Position numbers and translations under genes: made by a program. The notes under the pieces were generated by a model. It was not told the DNA's origin. It made no database searches and was given only the letters and a program-made list of their open reading frames with translations. This document shows positions 25,289 through 34,289 of a stretch of 64,000 bases of DNA, piece after piece (position 1 is the first letter of the stretch; the number at the start of each line of letters is the position of its first letter). The stretch spans positions 248,001 through 312,000 of the forward strand of contig CAKSDI010000003.1 in NCBI GenBank assembly GCA_934445035.1, written 5' to 3'. Source of the DNA: an uncultured Eubacteriales bacterium (lineage in GTDB: Bacteria > Bacillota > Clostridia > Oscillospirales > Acutalibacteraceae).

Positions 25289-26629
25289 ATGGGTAAAAAA
25301 GCAGTATCGCTGTTACTTTGCATTCTGACAGGCATTTTATCGCTTTCCCTTGCAGGGTGCAAAAACAAAAATTCGGCAGAGGTTTATTTTTTGAACTTCA
25401 AACCGGAATCTGCGGAAATTTATAAGCAGATAGCAAAAGATTATGAAAAAGAAAAAGGCGTAAAGGTAAAAGTGGTTACCGCCGCCGCCAACACCTATGA
25501 GCAGACCTTGAAATCGGAAATAGCAAAATCCTCGGCGCCCACCATATTTCAGGTGAACGGTCCTGTGGGTTATGAAACCTGGAAAGAATATTGCCTTGAT
25601 ATCAAGGACAGCAAGCTATACTCCTATCTTTCCGATGATTCGCTTGCCATAAAGGATAAAAAAGGCGGAGTTTACGCTCTCGCTTATGTTGTAGAGGGTT
25701 ACGGAATTATTTATAACGAAGAAATAACCGATAAATACTTTGAGCTTGCGGATAAAAAAGCAACCGTTTCTTCAATGAGCGAAATTAAAAATTTCTCTCA
25801 GCTTAAAACTCTTGCCGAGGATATGACCGCACATAAAAGTCAGCTCGGAATTGAGGGAGTATTCGCTTCGACCTCTCTTGCCTCAGGCGAAGATTGGCGC
25901 TGGCAGACGCATCTTATGAATGTTCCCCTTTATTATGAATTCAAAGAGAGCGAGGATTATGACGATCCGACAATAGCGGGACTAAACTCTAAAGAAATAG
26001 CCTTCAGATATTCCGATGAATTTAGAAATACTTTTGATCTTTATACTAATAACTCTTTAACGGATAAAAAAATTCTCGGCTCAAAATCCACCGCGGATTC
26101 TATGGCTGAGTTTGCTCAGGGCAAGGTCGCCTTTGTACAGAACGGCAACTGGGCGTGGTCGCAGATAAGCGGAGTTAAAGGAAACACCGTTAAAAAAGAC
26201 AAGATCAAATTTTTACCTGTTTACACAGGAATTAAAGGCGAAGAATCGCAGGGACTTTGTATCGGAACGGAAAATTATATCGCTGTAAACAAATATGCTT
26301 CTAAAGAGCAACAGCAGGCTTCTCTTGATTTTCTCGACTGGCTGTTTTCAAGCGATACAGGCAAAAAATATGTAACCGAAAAGCTTAAATTTATAACTCC
26401 TTTTAATACCTTTTCAGACGACGAATTACCCGACGATCCGCTCGCTAAAGAGGTAGTAAGATATATGAGAGACGACAGCGTTAAGACTGTGCCCTGGATA
26501 TTCACCTCGTTCCCGAGCGAGAACTTTAAAACAGAGGTCGGAAACGCGCTTCTTGAATATGTTCAGGGAACGAAAACCTTTGATGATGTGAAAAAAACAG
26601 TAATAGATAAATGGAAGAGTGAAAGATAA
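25289..26629 (+). CDS. sugar ABC transporter substrate-binding lipoprotein
   Basis: An extracellular solute-binding protein of 446 residues. The N-terminus is a lipoprotein signal: a basic start, a hydrophobic stretch and lipobox LAGC, then NKN. I use ATG 25289 behind AAGGAGGAGG. YALAYVVEGYGIIYN, FAQGKVAFVQNGNWAW and the overall layout match the family-1 binding proteins for maltose and related oligosaccharides. It is followed 2 bases later by two MalF/MalG-type permease genes and then malQ, so maltodextrin or another alpha-glucan fragment is the likely substrate. Confidence 0.88.
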   Translation: MGKKAVSLLLCILTGILSLSLAGCKNKNSAEVYFLNFKPESAEIYKQIAKDYEKEKGVKVKVVTAAANTYEQTLKSEIAKSSAPTIFQVNGPVGYETWKEYCLDIKDSKLYSYLSDDSLAIKDKKGGVYALAYVVEGYGIIYNEEITDKYFELADKKATVSSMSEIKNFSQLKTLAEDMTAHKSQLGIEGVFASTSLASGEDWRWQTHLMNVPLYYEFKESEDYDDPTIAGLNSKEIAFRYSDEFRNTFDLYTNNSLTDKKILGSKSTADSMAEFAQGKVAFVQNGNWAWSQISGVKGNTVKKDKIKFLPVYTGIKGEESQGLCIGTENYIAVNKYASKEQQQASLDFLDWLFSSDTGKKYVTEKLKFITPFNTFSDDELPDDPLAKEVVRYMRDDSVKTVPWIFTSFPSENFKTEVGNALLEYVQGTKTFDDVKKTVIDKWKSER

Positions 26630-26631
26630 AA

Positions 26632-27477
26632 ATGCGAAACGGTATTAAACGCTGGTCGCCGCTGTTTTTACTGCCTACTCTTGCAGCATTTATGATAGCT
26701 TTTGTCATACCGTTTGTAATGGGTATCTATTTATCGTTCTGTAATTTCAGAACGGTAACCGACGCAAAATTTGTCGGGCTTGAAAATTATATAAACATTT
26801 TCAAGCCCGGCGACACTTTTTTTAAATCCCTTTTATTTACGGGAAAATTCGCGATTATATCCGTTATAACAATAAATGTGTTAGCATTTTTGTTTGCGCT
26901 TATGTTAACAAAAGGTATCAAAGGAACTAACTTTTTCAGAACAGTTTTCTTTATGCCGAATCTTATCGGCGGAATTGTTCTCGGATATATTTGGCAGGTT
27001 ATAATCAACGGCGTACTTTTTAATTACGGATATTCAATAACAAGCAAATCGCAATTCGGATTTTTAGGTCTTGTTATAATGATGAATTGGCAGATGATCG
27101 GATATATGATGATAATTTATATTGCCGGTCTTAACAATGTTTCAAATGATATTCTTGAAGCGGCAAAGGTTGACGGAGCGGGAAAATTCAGAACTTTATT
27201 CAATATCATAATTCCCTCTGTTATGCCGTCGATAACTATTTGCTTATTTCTTACAATTACAAATTCATTCAAGCTTTTCGATCAGAACCTCGCTCTCACT
27301 GCCGGTGCGCCTGCAAAAACAACGCAAATGGCGGCGCTCGATATTTACAATACTTTCTACGGCAGAACGGGCTTTGAGGGAACAGGACAGGCAAAGGCGG
27401 TTATTTTCTTCATAATAGTTGCCGCTATTGCGCTTTTGCAGCTTAAACTGACGAGCAGCAAAGAGGTTGAAAATTAA
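26632..27477 (+). CDS. sugar ABC transporter permease (MalF-type)
   Basis: Six-helix inner-membrane permease of 281 residues. The EAA loop that contacts the ATPase reads EAAKVDGAGKFRTLFNIIIPS (about 180-200). It lacks the long periplasmic loop of E. coli MalF, as usual in Firmicutes. Its stop overlaps the next permease start (TAATG). No ATPase gene is present in the operon; a shared MsmK-like ATPase encoded elsewhere would be needed. Confidence 0.9.
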   Translation: MRNGIKRWSPLFLLPTLAAFMIAFVIPFVMGIYLSFCNFRTVTDAKFVGLENYINIFKPGDTFFKSLLFTGKFAIISVITINVLAFLFALMLTKGIKGTNFFRTVFFMPNLIGGIVLGYIWQVIINGVLFNYGYSITSKSQFGFLGLVIMMNWQMIGYMMIIYIAGLNNVSNDILEAAKVDGAGKFRTLFNIIIPSVMPSITICLFLTITNSFKLFDQNLALTAGAPAKTTQMAALDIYNTFYGRTGFEGTGQAKAVIFFIIVAAIALLQLKLTSSKEVEN

Positions 27478-28301
27478 TGAAAAAAAGCAGAATTTTTATA
27501 TTTATAATTCTTTGTGTTTTTGCCGCGGTATTCGCCGCTCCGATATTTATAATTCTGATGAATTCTTTTAAAACAAAGTTTTCTATCAGTCAGACGCCTT
27601 TTATGTTTCCTGATAAAGAAACATTTTCAGGGCTTGAAAATTATACGACCGGACTTTCAAACACGGGATTTTTATCCTCGTTTTTTATGTCGCTTTTTAT
27701 AACAGTGTTTTCGGTGGCGGCGATAGTGTTTTTCACTTCTATGACGGCGTGGTATATTGCCAGATCAAAAAGCAGATTTTCGAAATTTGTTTACACGCTT
27801 TTTGTGTTTTCGATGATAGTTCCTTTTCAGATGGTAATGTTTACGATGTCAAAGACAGCGAATATATTAGGTCTTGACAATCCCGTAGGAATTATTCTTA
27901 TCTATCTCGGATTCGGGGCGGGACTTGCTGTTTTCATTTTCAGCGGATTTGTAAAATCCATTCCAAAAGGAATTGAAGAGGCCGCCACGATAGATGGGTG
28001 CAACCCGGCGCAGACCTTTTTTATGATAGTTCTCCCCATGATGAAGCCCACTGTTATAACAGTGGCGATATTAAATACTATGTGGATTTGGAACGATTAT
28101 CTGCTTCCCTATCTCGTTATAGGAAGCGATTACAAGACAATTCCTATAGCAATTCAGTATTTAAAGGGCGGTTACGGCTCGATAGATATGGGCGCGCTTA
28201 TGGCTATGCTTGTGCTGGCTGTAACACCGGTTATTATATTCTATCTGTTTTGTCAGAAATATATCATTAAAGGAGTTGCGGCAGGTGCTATCAAGGGCTG
28301 A
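27477..28301 (+). CDS. sugar ABC transporter permease (MalG-type)
   Basis: Second permease of the importer, 274 residues and six helices. The EAA loop is EEAATIDGCNPAQTFFMIVLP (about 164-184). The last 17 bases overlap the malQ start, so transport and intracellular processing of the sugar are translationally coupled. Confidence 0.9.
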   Translation: MKKSRIFIFIILCVFAAVFAAPIFIILMNSFKTKFSISQTPFMFPDKETFSGLENYTTGLSNTGFLSSFFMSLFITVFSVAAIVFFTSMTAWYIARSKSRFSKFVYTLFVFSMIVPFQMVMFTMSKTANILGLDNPVGIILIYLGFGAGLAVFIFSGFVKSIPKGIEEAATIDGCNPAQTFFMIVLPMMKPTVITVAILNTMWIWNDYLLPYLVIGSDYKTIPIAIQYLKGGYGSIDMGALMAMLVLAVTPVIIFYLFCQKYIIKGVAAGAIKG

Positions 28302-29718
28302 AAAAGGAATTTTAATGCCGCTTGCAAGCTTAAGTTCCAAGCACGGAATAGGCGATATGGGGAAACCAGCCTTTGAATTTATCGATTTTCTTTCTTCTTT
28401 TAAGCAGGATTATTGGCAGCTTTTGCCTCTTAATCCTATAGGAAAAGGCAATTCCCCATATTATTCGGTAAGCAGTTTTGCAGGAGAAATTCTTTATATC
28501 AATTTAGAAGATCTTTTAAATTCAGGATTTTTAAAGCAGGATGAAATTAAAGAACCTGATTTTATAAAAGGAAAAATCGATTATAAAAAGGTAAGAGATT
28601 TTAAAATTCCGCTTTTAAAAAAAGCTGCCGAAAGATTTGATACTTCTGATCAGGAATACAGAGATTTTCTTGAAAAAAACGAATTCTGGATAAATGGATA
28701 CGCAGAATTCTGCACCGCTTCGGAAATTTACGGAGAACTATCCGATTTTGACAGAGATTTGAAATTCCGCAGAATAAAAAGCCTTAACGATTTAAGAGAA
28801 AAGCATAAAGAACAAATTGATTTTTATAAGATCACACAATATTTTTTCTTTAAACAGTTTTTTAAAATGAAAAAATATGCCGAAAGCAAAAAAATAAAGC
28901 TTATAGGCGATATTCCCTTTTATGTATCGGACAGCGGAGCAGATGTGTGGCTATATCCCGAATATTTTAAGCTTGACGATAATTTAAGTCCGCGCCTTAA
29001 AGCAGGAGTACCTCCCGATATTTTTTCAAAAACGGGTCAGCTTTGGGGAAATCCTATATATGATTTTGAGGTGCAGAAAAAAGACGGCTATCTCTGGTGG
29101 GAGCAAAGGCTTAAAAAACAGGCGGAAATGTTTGACGCTATAAGAATAGACCATTTCAGAGCATTTGCAAACTATTATGAGATACCGGCTGACGCTATAA
29201 CTGCAACTTGCGGAAAATGGACCAAAGGCCCCGGAGAAGAATTTTTTAAAACCCTTAAAAAGAAAATAAAATTTCCCTTTATTATCGCTGAAAACCTCGG
29301 CGGAGAAGATGATGAGGATGTTTGCGAGCTGCTTAAAAAAACTAATTTTTGCGAAATGAAGATTTTGCAGTTTTGCTTTGAAAAGACCGACGATCCGAAT
29401 TCTATCCCTGAAAATTTCCCCTTTAACTGCGTGTGCTATACAGGAACTCATGATAATAATACCGCGCTCGGGTGGTTTGAAAGACTTAGCGAAAAGAAGA
29501 AATATTTAGTTTCAAGATATATCGATATCAAAGGTGATATAGCAAAAAATATGATAGATTTCGTTTTATCTCTAAATATTAAGCTTGTAATAATTCCTTT
29601 ATATGATTATTTAGGTCTGAATGAGAGCGCAAGAATTAATATCCCCGGAACTCAAAACGGCAACTGGGAATGGCAGGCACCCGAAAATTATTCAAAAGAT
29701 ATTATTGAAAGATATTAA
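28285..29718 (+). CDS. malQ: 4-alpha-glucanotransferase
   Basis: A GH77 amylomaltase of 477 residues that rearranges malto-oligosaccharides in the cytoplasm. I choose GTG 28285, nine bases after AAAGGAG; the TTG at 28276 abuts that site. GILMPLASLSSKHGIG, the YWQLLPLNPIG segment, the nucleophile region AIRIDHFRAF, IAENLGGEDDED with the acid/base Glu, and YTGTHDNNTALGWF with the third carboxylate are all present. It supports alpha-glucans as the substrate of the preceding ABC importer. Confidence 0.93.
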   Translation: MLSRAEKGILMPLASLSSKHGIGDMGKPAFEFIDFLSSFKQDYWQLLPLNPIGKGNSPYYSVSSFAGEILYINLEDLLNSGFLKQDEIKEPDFIKGKIDYKKVRDFKIPLLKKAAERFDTSDQEYRDFLEKNEFWINGYAEFCTASEIYGELSDFDRDLKFRRIKSLNDLREKHKEQIDFYKITQYFFFKQFFKMKKYAESKKIKLIGDIPFYVSDSGADVWLYPEYFKLDDNLSPRLKAGVPPDIFSKTGQLWGNPIYDFEVQKKDGYLWWEQRLKKQAEMFDAIRIDHFRAFANYYEIPADAITATCGKWTKGPGEEFFKTLKKKIKFPFIIAENLGGEDDEDVCELLKKTNFCEMKILQFCFEKTDDPNSIPENFPFNCVCYTGTHDNNTALGWFERLSEKKKYLVSRYIDIKGDIAKNMIDFVLSLNIKLVIIPLYDYLGLNESARINIPGTQNGNWEWQAPENYSKDIIERY

Positions 29719-29732
29719 AAAAGTGTTATAAT
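29705..29732 (+). promoter_or_regulatory. promoter for the cupin gene
   Basis: TTGAAA (29705-29710), 16-base spacer, TATAAT (29727-29732), overlapping the 3' end of malQ. The transcript would start only about 13 bases before the cupin start codon. Confidence 0.5.
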
Positions 29733-29751
29733 ATCTTCGGAGATGATTTTT

Positions 29752-30075
29752 ATGTATAAGAATATAGAAAAAGAAAAGATATTAAAACTTAAAGATCTTG
29801 TGGATTATCAGGACGGGCAGGTTATCAGCAAAACTCTCGTACAGAATGAAAAAGTAAGCGTAACTTTATTTTCATTTGATAAAGGTGAAGAAATTTCCAC
29901 TCACGCCGCCGGCGGCGACGCTATGGTAACGGTGCTTGACGGAAAAGGAAAATTCACCGTCGGAGGAAAGGAATATATCTTATCGACAGGCGAAACGCTG
30001 ATAATGCCTAAAAGCATTCCCCATTCGGTTTACGGCGAAGAAAGATTTAAAATGCAGCTAACGGTTTCATTTTAA
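29752..30075 (+). CDS. small cupin-domain protein
   Basis: A 107-residue single-domain beta-barrel protein. I start at ATG 29752, about nine bases after CGGAG; an ATG at 29743 overlaps that site. The cupin motifs are partly kept: STHAAGGDAMVTVLDGKGKF with His and Glu partly replaced, and PKSIPHSVYG with one His. The first motif lacks the usual second His and Glu (H-x-A-x-x-x-D), so metal binding may differ. Such proteins are annotated as cupins with possible isomerase, sensing or quercetinase-like roles; no specific function can be given. Confidence 0.8.
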   Translation: MYKNIEKEKILKLKDLVDYQDGQVISKTLVQNEKVSVTLFSFDKGEEISTHAAGGDAMVTVLDGKGKFTVGGKEYILSTGETLIMPKSIPHSVYGEERFKMQLTVSF

Positions 30076-30089
30076 GATAAAAACAAAAA

Positions 30090-30117
30090 CCCCTGAGAAC
30101 AAAATCTGTTCTCAGGG
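30090..30117. terminator. bidirectional terminator between cupin and LemA-like genes
   Basis: Stem CCCTGAGAACA (30091-30101) with TGTTCTCAGGG (30107-30117). T-rich on the plus side (ATCTTTTT) and on the minus side (TTTTTGTTTTT). Confidence 0.85.
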
Positions 30118-30123
30118 ATCTTT

Positions 30124-30777
30124 TTATATTCCGAGTTCTTCGTCGGTTACAATATCGTCGTTTAAAACGCTCGATTGCATTTCAACATCTTCAAATTTAA
30201 AAAGTTTTCTGAACATAACGATCGGAAAAGAATGAATTTTTGAATTGTATCTTGCAACGGAATCAGAATATGTCATTCTGGAATTAAGCTTAGCGTTTTC
30301 GGTAGTTTCGATCTGGCTTAACAGTTTTTGGGTATGAACATTTGACTGAAGTTCGGGATAAGCTTCGATTACCGCTTTAAAGTCTTTGCTTGTTCTTATT
30401 CTTCCCTGCTGTCCGCCTTTTCGGGCGTCGGCAAACTTTTCATAGACTTCGCTCTCGGAGTTCCTGTATTTATCGGCAACTCTTTCAGCTTTATCAATTA
30501 AAGACGCAGAGGTTTCATTGACAGCCTCTATATCAGCCTGCGCTTTTTTAATAAGATTTTTATAGCGCTGAGCCGCATTAAAGTCAATAATAATATTTTC
30601 GGCAAAAGCAAGAATAATTGAAAGCACGCACATCAAAGCATTATATTTAGCGGGAATCTCATCTTCCGAGGAAGTGCAGACCGCAAAAATAGTGATTATT
30701 ATAAGCCAAGAAATCAAAAATGCTCCGAGAAGTTTTAAAAGTGAAACAAGAAGATTATTTTTATAAGTTTTTGCCAT
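30124..30777 (-). CDS. LemA-family membrane protein
   Basis: A 217-residue protein with two N-terminal membrane helices (about 8-35 and 44-65) and a mostly helical cytoplasmic or surface domain. The LemA signature is near the C-terminus: SDSVARYNSKIHSFPIVMF (about 170-188). It has two N-terminal helices instead of the single one usual in LemA. It follows a small membrane protein gene by 17 bases. LemA proteins have no agreed function. Confidence 0.82.
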   Translation of the reverse strand: MAKTYKNNLLVSLLKLLGAFLISWLIIITIFAVCTSSEDEIPAKYNALMCVLSIILAFAENIIIDFNAAQRYKNLIKKAQADIEAVNETSASLIDKAERVADKYRNSESEVYEKFADARKGGQQGRIRTSKDFKAVIEAYPELQSNVHTQKLLSQIETTENAKLNSRMTYSDSVARYNSKIHSFPIVMFRKLFKFEDVEMQSSVLNDDIVTDEELGI

Positions 30778-30794
30778 AAAAATTCTCCTTAAAA

Positions 30795-31130
30795 TTAAGC
30801 TTTTACGGTTTCTTTTTGTGCGTCGGCAATAGCGTCAAGCTTTTTGTTTCTGAAATAAAGTCCGACATCTATCGAAATTTCAATAAAGTTTAAAATATAG
30901 AATAAAAAGCTTAAAACGAAGATAAATCCCGATTTAGGCTCAATTCCGAGCAAACCTGCAGATTCTATGATTTTCTTTGCTATTCCGCAGGCATAGCCTA
31001 TAAGCAAAAACACTTCGAAAAATAAACTTTTTCCTTTAGCGGTTCTTGATACCCACGATTTTCTTATTGAAAGAGGCCAGGAAAGACCGAAACAAAAAAT
31101 TGTGAGCGCTTCAAGCAGATCAACTATCAT
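30795..31130 (-). CDS. small membrane protein, PQ-loop/SemiSWEET-like
   Basis: A 111-residue protein with three predicted membrane helices. The first helix and following loop (LSWPLSIRKSWVSRTAKGKS) resemble the PQ-loop of SemiSWEET transporters, with W-P in place of P-Q. It starts 21 bases after frdA and could be at the distal end of the fumarate reductase transcript, though no functional link is apparent. The substrate is unknown. Confidence 0.65.
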   Translation of the reverse strand: MIVDLLEALTIFCFGLSWPLSIRKSWVSRTAKGKSLFFEVFLLIGYACGIAKKIIESAGLLGIEPKSGFIFVLSFLFYILNFIEISIDVGLYFRNKKLDAIADAQKETVKA

Positions 31131-31151
31131 TTTATATAACCCTCTTAAATA

Positions 31152-32750
31152 TTATTTTTTTCTTCTGTAATCAGGCAAAAGCTTCGGTGATACAACATCG
31201 GTCTTAATGCCTGCGGCTTCTCTTTCGCGGTCGAATTTTTCGATATGCTCAAGAGTAAGCTTTCCGACACAAACATCAGCTGATTTTTTAGCCGCATTTA
31301 TTCCTGCATTTCTGCCGAAAACGATTACATCAAGCAGCGAATTGCCCATAAGGCGGTTTCTTCCGTGAATTCCTCCTACGGCTTCGCCTGCAACAAAGAG
31401 GTTTTCAACATTAGTGGACATACCGTCAACATTAATATCAAGTCCGCCGTTCTGATAATGAAGTGTAGGATAAACCAAAATAGGCTCTTTTCTGATATCT
31501 ATGCCGTAGCTTGCAAACATTCTCATCATCGCGGGAATTCTCTTTTCGATAGTTCCCTCTCCTCCGATTTTTTCGATCATAGGAGTATCGAGCCATACTG
31601 CTTTTCCGCTGCCTGTATCCACGCCCTCGTTTCTATCGGAGCATTCGCGGATAATTGAAGCCGCGGCAACATCACGGGTTTCAAGCGGATGCATAAATAC
31701 TTTACCGTCACGGTTTATCAGCTTAGCGCCGAGCGAGCGCACCTTTTCGGTTACAAGAGCGCCGAATATCTGCTGCGGGAAAGCGGCTCCCGTGGGGTGA
31801 TACTGCAATGTATCGGCATAAAGGAGCTTTGCTCCGACTCTGTAGCCTAATACAAGGCCGTCGGCAGTAGCGCCGTAATGGTTAGAGGTCGGGAAGCCCT
31901 GATAATGCATTCTTCCTGCGCCGCCTGTAGCTATAATAACGGTTTTAGCGCGGGCAACCATAAGCTCATGAGTTTCCATATTCATAAGCACTGCGCCTGC
32001 GGCATTGCCGTTTTCATCAAAAATAAGCTCTATCGCAGATGTGAAATCAACAACCTCTATTCCGCGGTTTATAACCTCGTCGCGAAGAGTTCTCATTATT
32101 TCGGCGCCGGAATAATCCTTTGCCGCGTGCATTCTCTTTCTTGAAGTTCCGCCGCCGTGGGTGGTTATCATAGTGCCGTCGGGCGCTTTATCGAATTCCA
32201 CGCCGAGATCGTTTAGCCACAAAATAGCCTCGGGAGCGTCGCAAACAAGCTTTGCGAGAAGCTCGCGCTTAGCGGCATAGTGTCCGCCGCCGAAAGCGTC
32301 AACAAAATGGATAGCCGGAGAATCGTTAGGCTTATCTGCCGCCTGAATTCCGCCCTCCGCCATCATTGTATTAGCGTCGCCCATGCGGAGCTTTGTAACT
32401 ATCATAGTTTTTGCTCCGGCTTTATCGGCTTCTATAGCGGCACTTGTTCCTGCACCGCCGCCGCCGATTATAAGAACATCAACATCATATTTAACATCGT
32501 TAAGATCGATATCCTCTGCCTTTATGCGGCTTTTTGCCTCTAAAATTTCACAAAGCTCGTGAGGAACGGATTCTCCCTTATTGGGGCCTATCTTAAGAGT
32601 TGAAAATTCGCTCTTTTTATAGTCGGGATGATAAGCGCATAAAAGCTCATCCTTTTCCTTAGCCGTCATTCTGACAGGCTCATAGGCAATATTTGCCTCT
32701 CTTGCCTCTTCAACAGCTTTTAAAGATTCCTGAAATTCCTTTGAATACAT
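31152..32750 (-). CDS. frdA: fumarate reductase flavoprotein subunit
   Basis: Catalytic subunit, 532 residues, expected to reduce fumarate to succinate on FAD. After an unusual ~88-residue N-terminal extension comes the Rossmann motif GGGGAG (96-101). Active-site landmarks of the family are present: QYHPTG (His318), ETRDVAAAS (proton-donor Arg359) and HYQNGG (His431). At the position where membrane-bound Sdh/Frd carry the His that binds FAD covalently, this protein has Asn127 (DANTMMAEGG), so FAD should be non-covalent as in soluble enzymes. There is no membrane anchor gene. It follows frdB and is the last enzyme gene of the hdr-flx operon. L-aspartate oxidase is less likely given the FrdB partner. 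Confidence 0.88.
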   Translation of the reverse strand: MYSKEFQESLKAVEEAREANIAYEPVRMTAKEKDELLCAYHPDYKKSEFSTLKIGPNKGESVPHELCEILEAKSRIKAEDIDLNDVKYDVDVLIIGGGGAGTSAAIEADKAGAKTMIVTKLRMGDANTMMAEGGIQAADKPNDSPAIHFVDAFGGGHYAAKRELLAKLVCDAPEAILWLNDLGVEFDKAPDGTMITTHGGGTSRKRMHAAKDYSGAEIMRTLRDEVINRGIEVVDFTSAIELIFDENGNAAGAVLMNMETHELMVARAKTVIIATGGAGRMHYQGFPTSNHYGATADGLVLGYRVGAKLLYADTLQYHPTGAAFPQQIFGALVTEKVRSLGAKLINRDGKVFMHPLETRDVAAASIIRECSDRNEGVDTGSGKAVWLDTPMIEKIGGEGTIEKRIPAMMRMFASYGIDIRKEPILVYPTLHYQNGGLDINVDGMSTNVENLFVAGEAVGGIHGRNRLMGNSLLDVIVFGRNAGINAAKKSADVCVGKLTLEHIEKFDREREAAGIKTDVVSPKLLPDYRRKK

Positions 32751-32764
32751 CTTATCTTCCCTCC

Positions 32765-33439
32765 TTACTTCTCGATCTCTCTGTTATTGTAAAGCTCTTC
32801 GAGCTCCTCAATAGGCTTGCCCATCAAGTTCTCGATAAGCTCGGTGAAAGTGCCGTCTTTAATTTCTTTAACACGGTCCTCAAGGTGCTTGGTTTTCGGA
32901 GCAAGATATTTACCGTTTAATCTTCTTGCAAGCATAGCTACCTGCGGATGTGAAATTCCTGCAGGACATCTTGAAGAGCAAACTCCGCACATTACGCAGT
33001 CAAACGACTCCTCTGCGCACTTATCAAATTCGCCGCGCTGAGCATAAGCGATATACTGCATAACATTAAGACCCTGTGTACAGCTTTTTGTGCAGGCATT
33101 ACATCCGACGCAAGCATATATCTCGGGGTAAAGCTGCATCATGATCTGCTCGGTGGGTTTTATTTTTTCCATATCATAGACCTGCTTAACAAGCGGGAAA
33201 AACGGAAGTGTAGCAACATACATATCGTTTTCCACCTTAGTCTGGCAGGCAAGGCAGGTTTTTAACTCTCTGTCGCCTTTTATACGGTAAATGGTAGCGC
33301 AGGCACCGCAAAATCCGTTTCTGCAGCCGCAGCCGCGGACAAGCTGATAACCGGCATATTCCATAGCGCGCATAATGGTAAGGTCATCAGGCACGCTGTA
33401 TTTTTTACCGAAAAGATAAATATTCACCATATTTTCCAT
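32765..33439 (-). CDS. frdB: fumarate reductase iron-sulfur subunit
   Basis: A 224-residue electron-transfer subunit. An N-terminal [2Fe-2S] domain holds CGCRNGFCGAC (37-47) and CLAC (62-65). The C-terminal half has two ferredoxin motifs, CVGCNACTKSC (110-120) and CVMCGVCSSRC (148-158). I start at ATG 33439 behind AAGGAG; a longer frame from 33520 overlaps flxA. Unlike archaeal TfrB it has no cysteine-rich CCG domains fused at its C-terminus; such domains are supplied by the separate HdrB in the same operon. It probably links FrdA to the Hdr-Flx complex. Confidence 0.88.
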   Translation of the reverse strand: MENMVNIYLFGKKYSVPDDLTIMRAMEYAGYQLVRGCGCRNGFCGACATIYRIKGDRELKTCLACQTKVENDMYVATLPFFPLVKQVYDMEKIKPTEQIMMQLYPEIYACVGCNACTKSCTQGLNVMQYIAYAQRGEFDKCAEESFDCVMCGVCSSRCPAGISHPQVAMLARRLNGKYLAPKTKHLEDRVKEIKDGTFTELIENLMGKPIEELEELYNNREIEK

Positions 33440-33455
33440 TGATTTATTCTCCTTA

Positions 33456-34289
33456 TCAATACTCGTCGGGAAGCTCGTCGATCTCATCGAAACGGAAAAC
33501 AGGACCGTCTTTGCAGACATATTTAGCGCCGATATTACAGCGGCCGCATTTTCCTATTCCGCATTTCATTCTAAGCTCCATAGTAGTATAAACCTGAGTT
33601 TTATCAAAGCCGAGCTCCTGAAGACCGGCAAGTGTGAATTTGATCATAATCGGGGGTCCGCAGAGAACGGCAATCTTATCGGTTGAAAATCCGAGCTCTT
33701 TAACATAATTCGGAACAAATCCGACATGTCCGTTCCATTCGGGCTGCTCGCGGTCAATAGTAAGGTGAACGCTTACTCCCGCATCGTTCGCCCATTCGTC
33801 GATAATCTCTTTATAATCAACAAGATCCTGCATACTGCGCGAACCGTAAACAATATCTATTTTACCGTAACGGTCGCGGTAGTGGCGGCAGTAATTAATA
33901 ACCGAGCGGAGAGGAGCAAGACCGATACCGCCTGCTACAAACAGCATATCGTGACCTGCAAACTCGGTATCAACCGGGAAAGGTCTGCCGTAAGGTCCTC
34001 TTATGGTTATCTGCTGACCGACTTCCATTGAATGAAGCCATTCTGTAACGCAGCCGCATTTTTTAATGGAAAATTCCATAAATTCGATATTTGTGGGCGA
34101 AGAGGTAATGGAGAACATCGCCTCGCCTACACCGGGAATTGATAGCATAGCGCACTGACCGGGCTTATGGTCGAACGCTTTTTTGCCGTCGGGCGTTACG
34201 ACTCTGAAGGTTTTAACATCGGGAGTATCTATTCTAATATCGGTCACAACTCCGATCTTAGGAATAAGAGGTTCTTTTAAATCAACCAT
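33456..34289 (-). CDS. flxA: FAD/NAD(P)-binding oxidoreductase subunit (FlxA-like)
   Basis: A 277-residue ferredoxin-reductase-type flavoprotein, likely the NADH entry point. GQCAMLSIPGVGEAMFSITS (about 44-63) is the FAD-binding region, FVAGGIGLAPLRSVI the pyridine-nucleotide loop, and CGPPIMIKF the C-terminal nucleotide motif. A [2Fe-2S] site CGIGKCGRCNIGAKYVC lies near residue 245. Related proteins are AsrB of anaerobic sulfite reductase and the gamma subunit of cytoplasmic NiFe hydrogenases; neither sulfite reductase nor hydrogenase genes are present here. It overlaps flxB by eight bases. Confidence 0.85.
   Translation of the reverse strand: MVDLKEPLIPKIGVVTDIRIDTPDVKTFRVVTPDGKKAFDHKPGQCAMLSIPGVGEAMFSITSSPTNIEFMEFSIKKCGCVTEWLHSMEVGQQITIRGPYGRPFPVDTEFAGHDMLFVAGGIGLAPLRSVINYCRHYRDRYGKIDIVYGSRSMQDLVDYKEIIDEWANDAGVSVHLTIDREQPEWNGHVGFVPNYVKELGFSTDKIAVLCGPPIMIKFTLAGLQELGFDKTQVYTTMELRMKCGIGKCGRCNIGAKYVCKDGPVFRFDEIDELPDEY

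Noticed and set aside
30795..31130. Treating the PQ-loop-like protein as the missing membrane anchor of fumarate reductase
   Set aside because: It is near frdA, but it has no heme-ligand histidines and resembles small SemiSWEET-like proteins, not FrdC/FrdD or SdhC.
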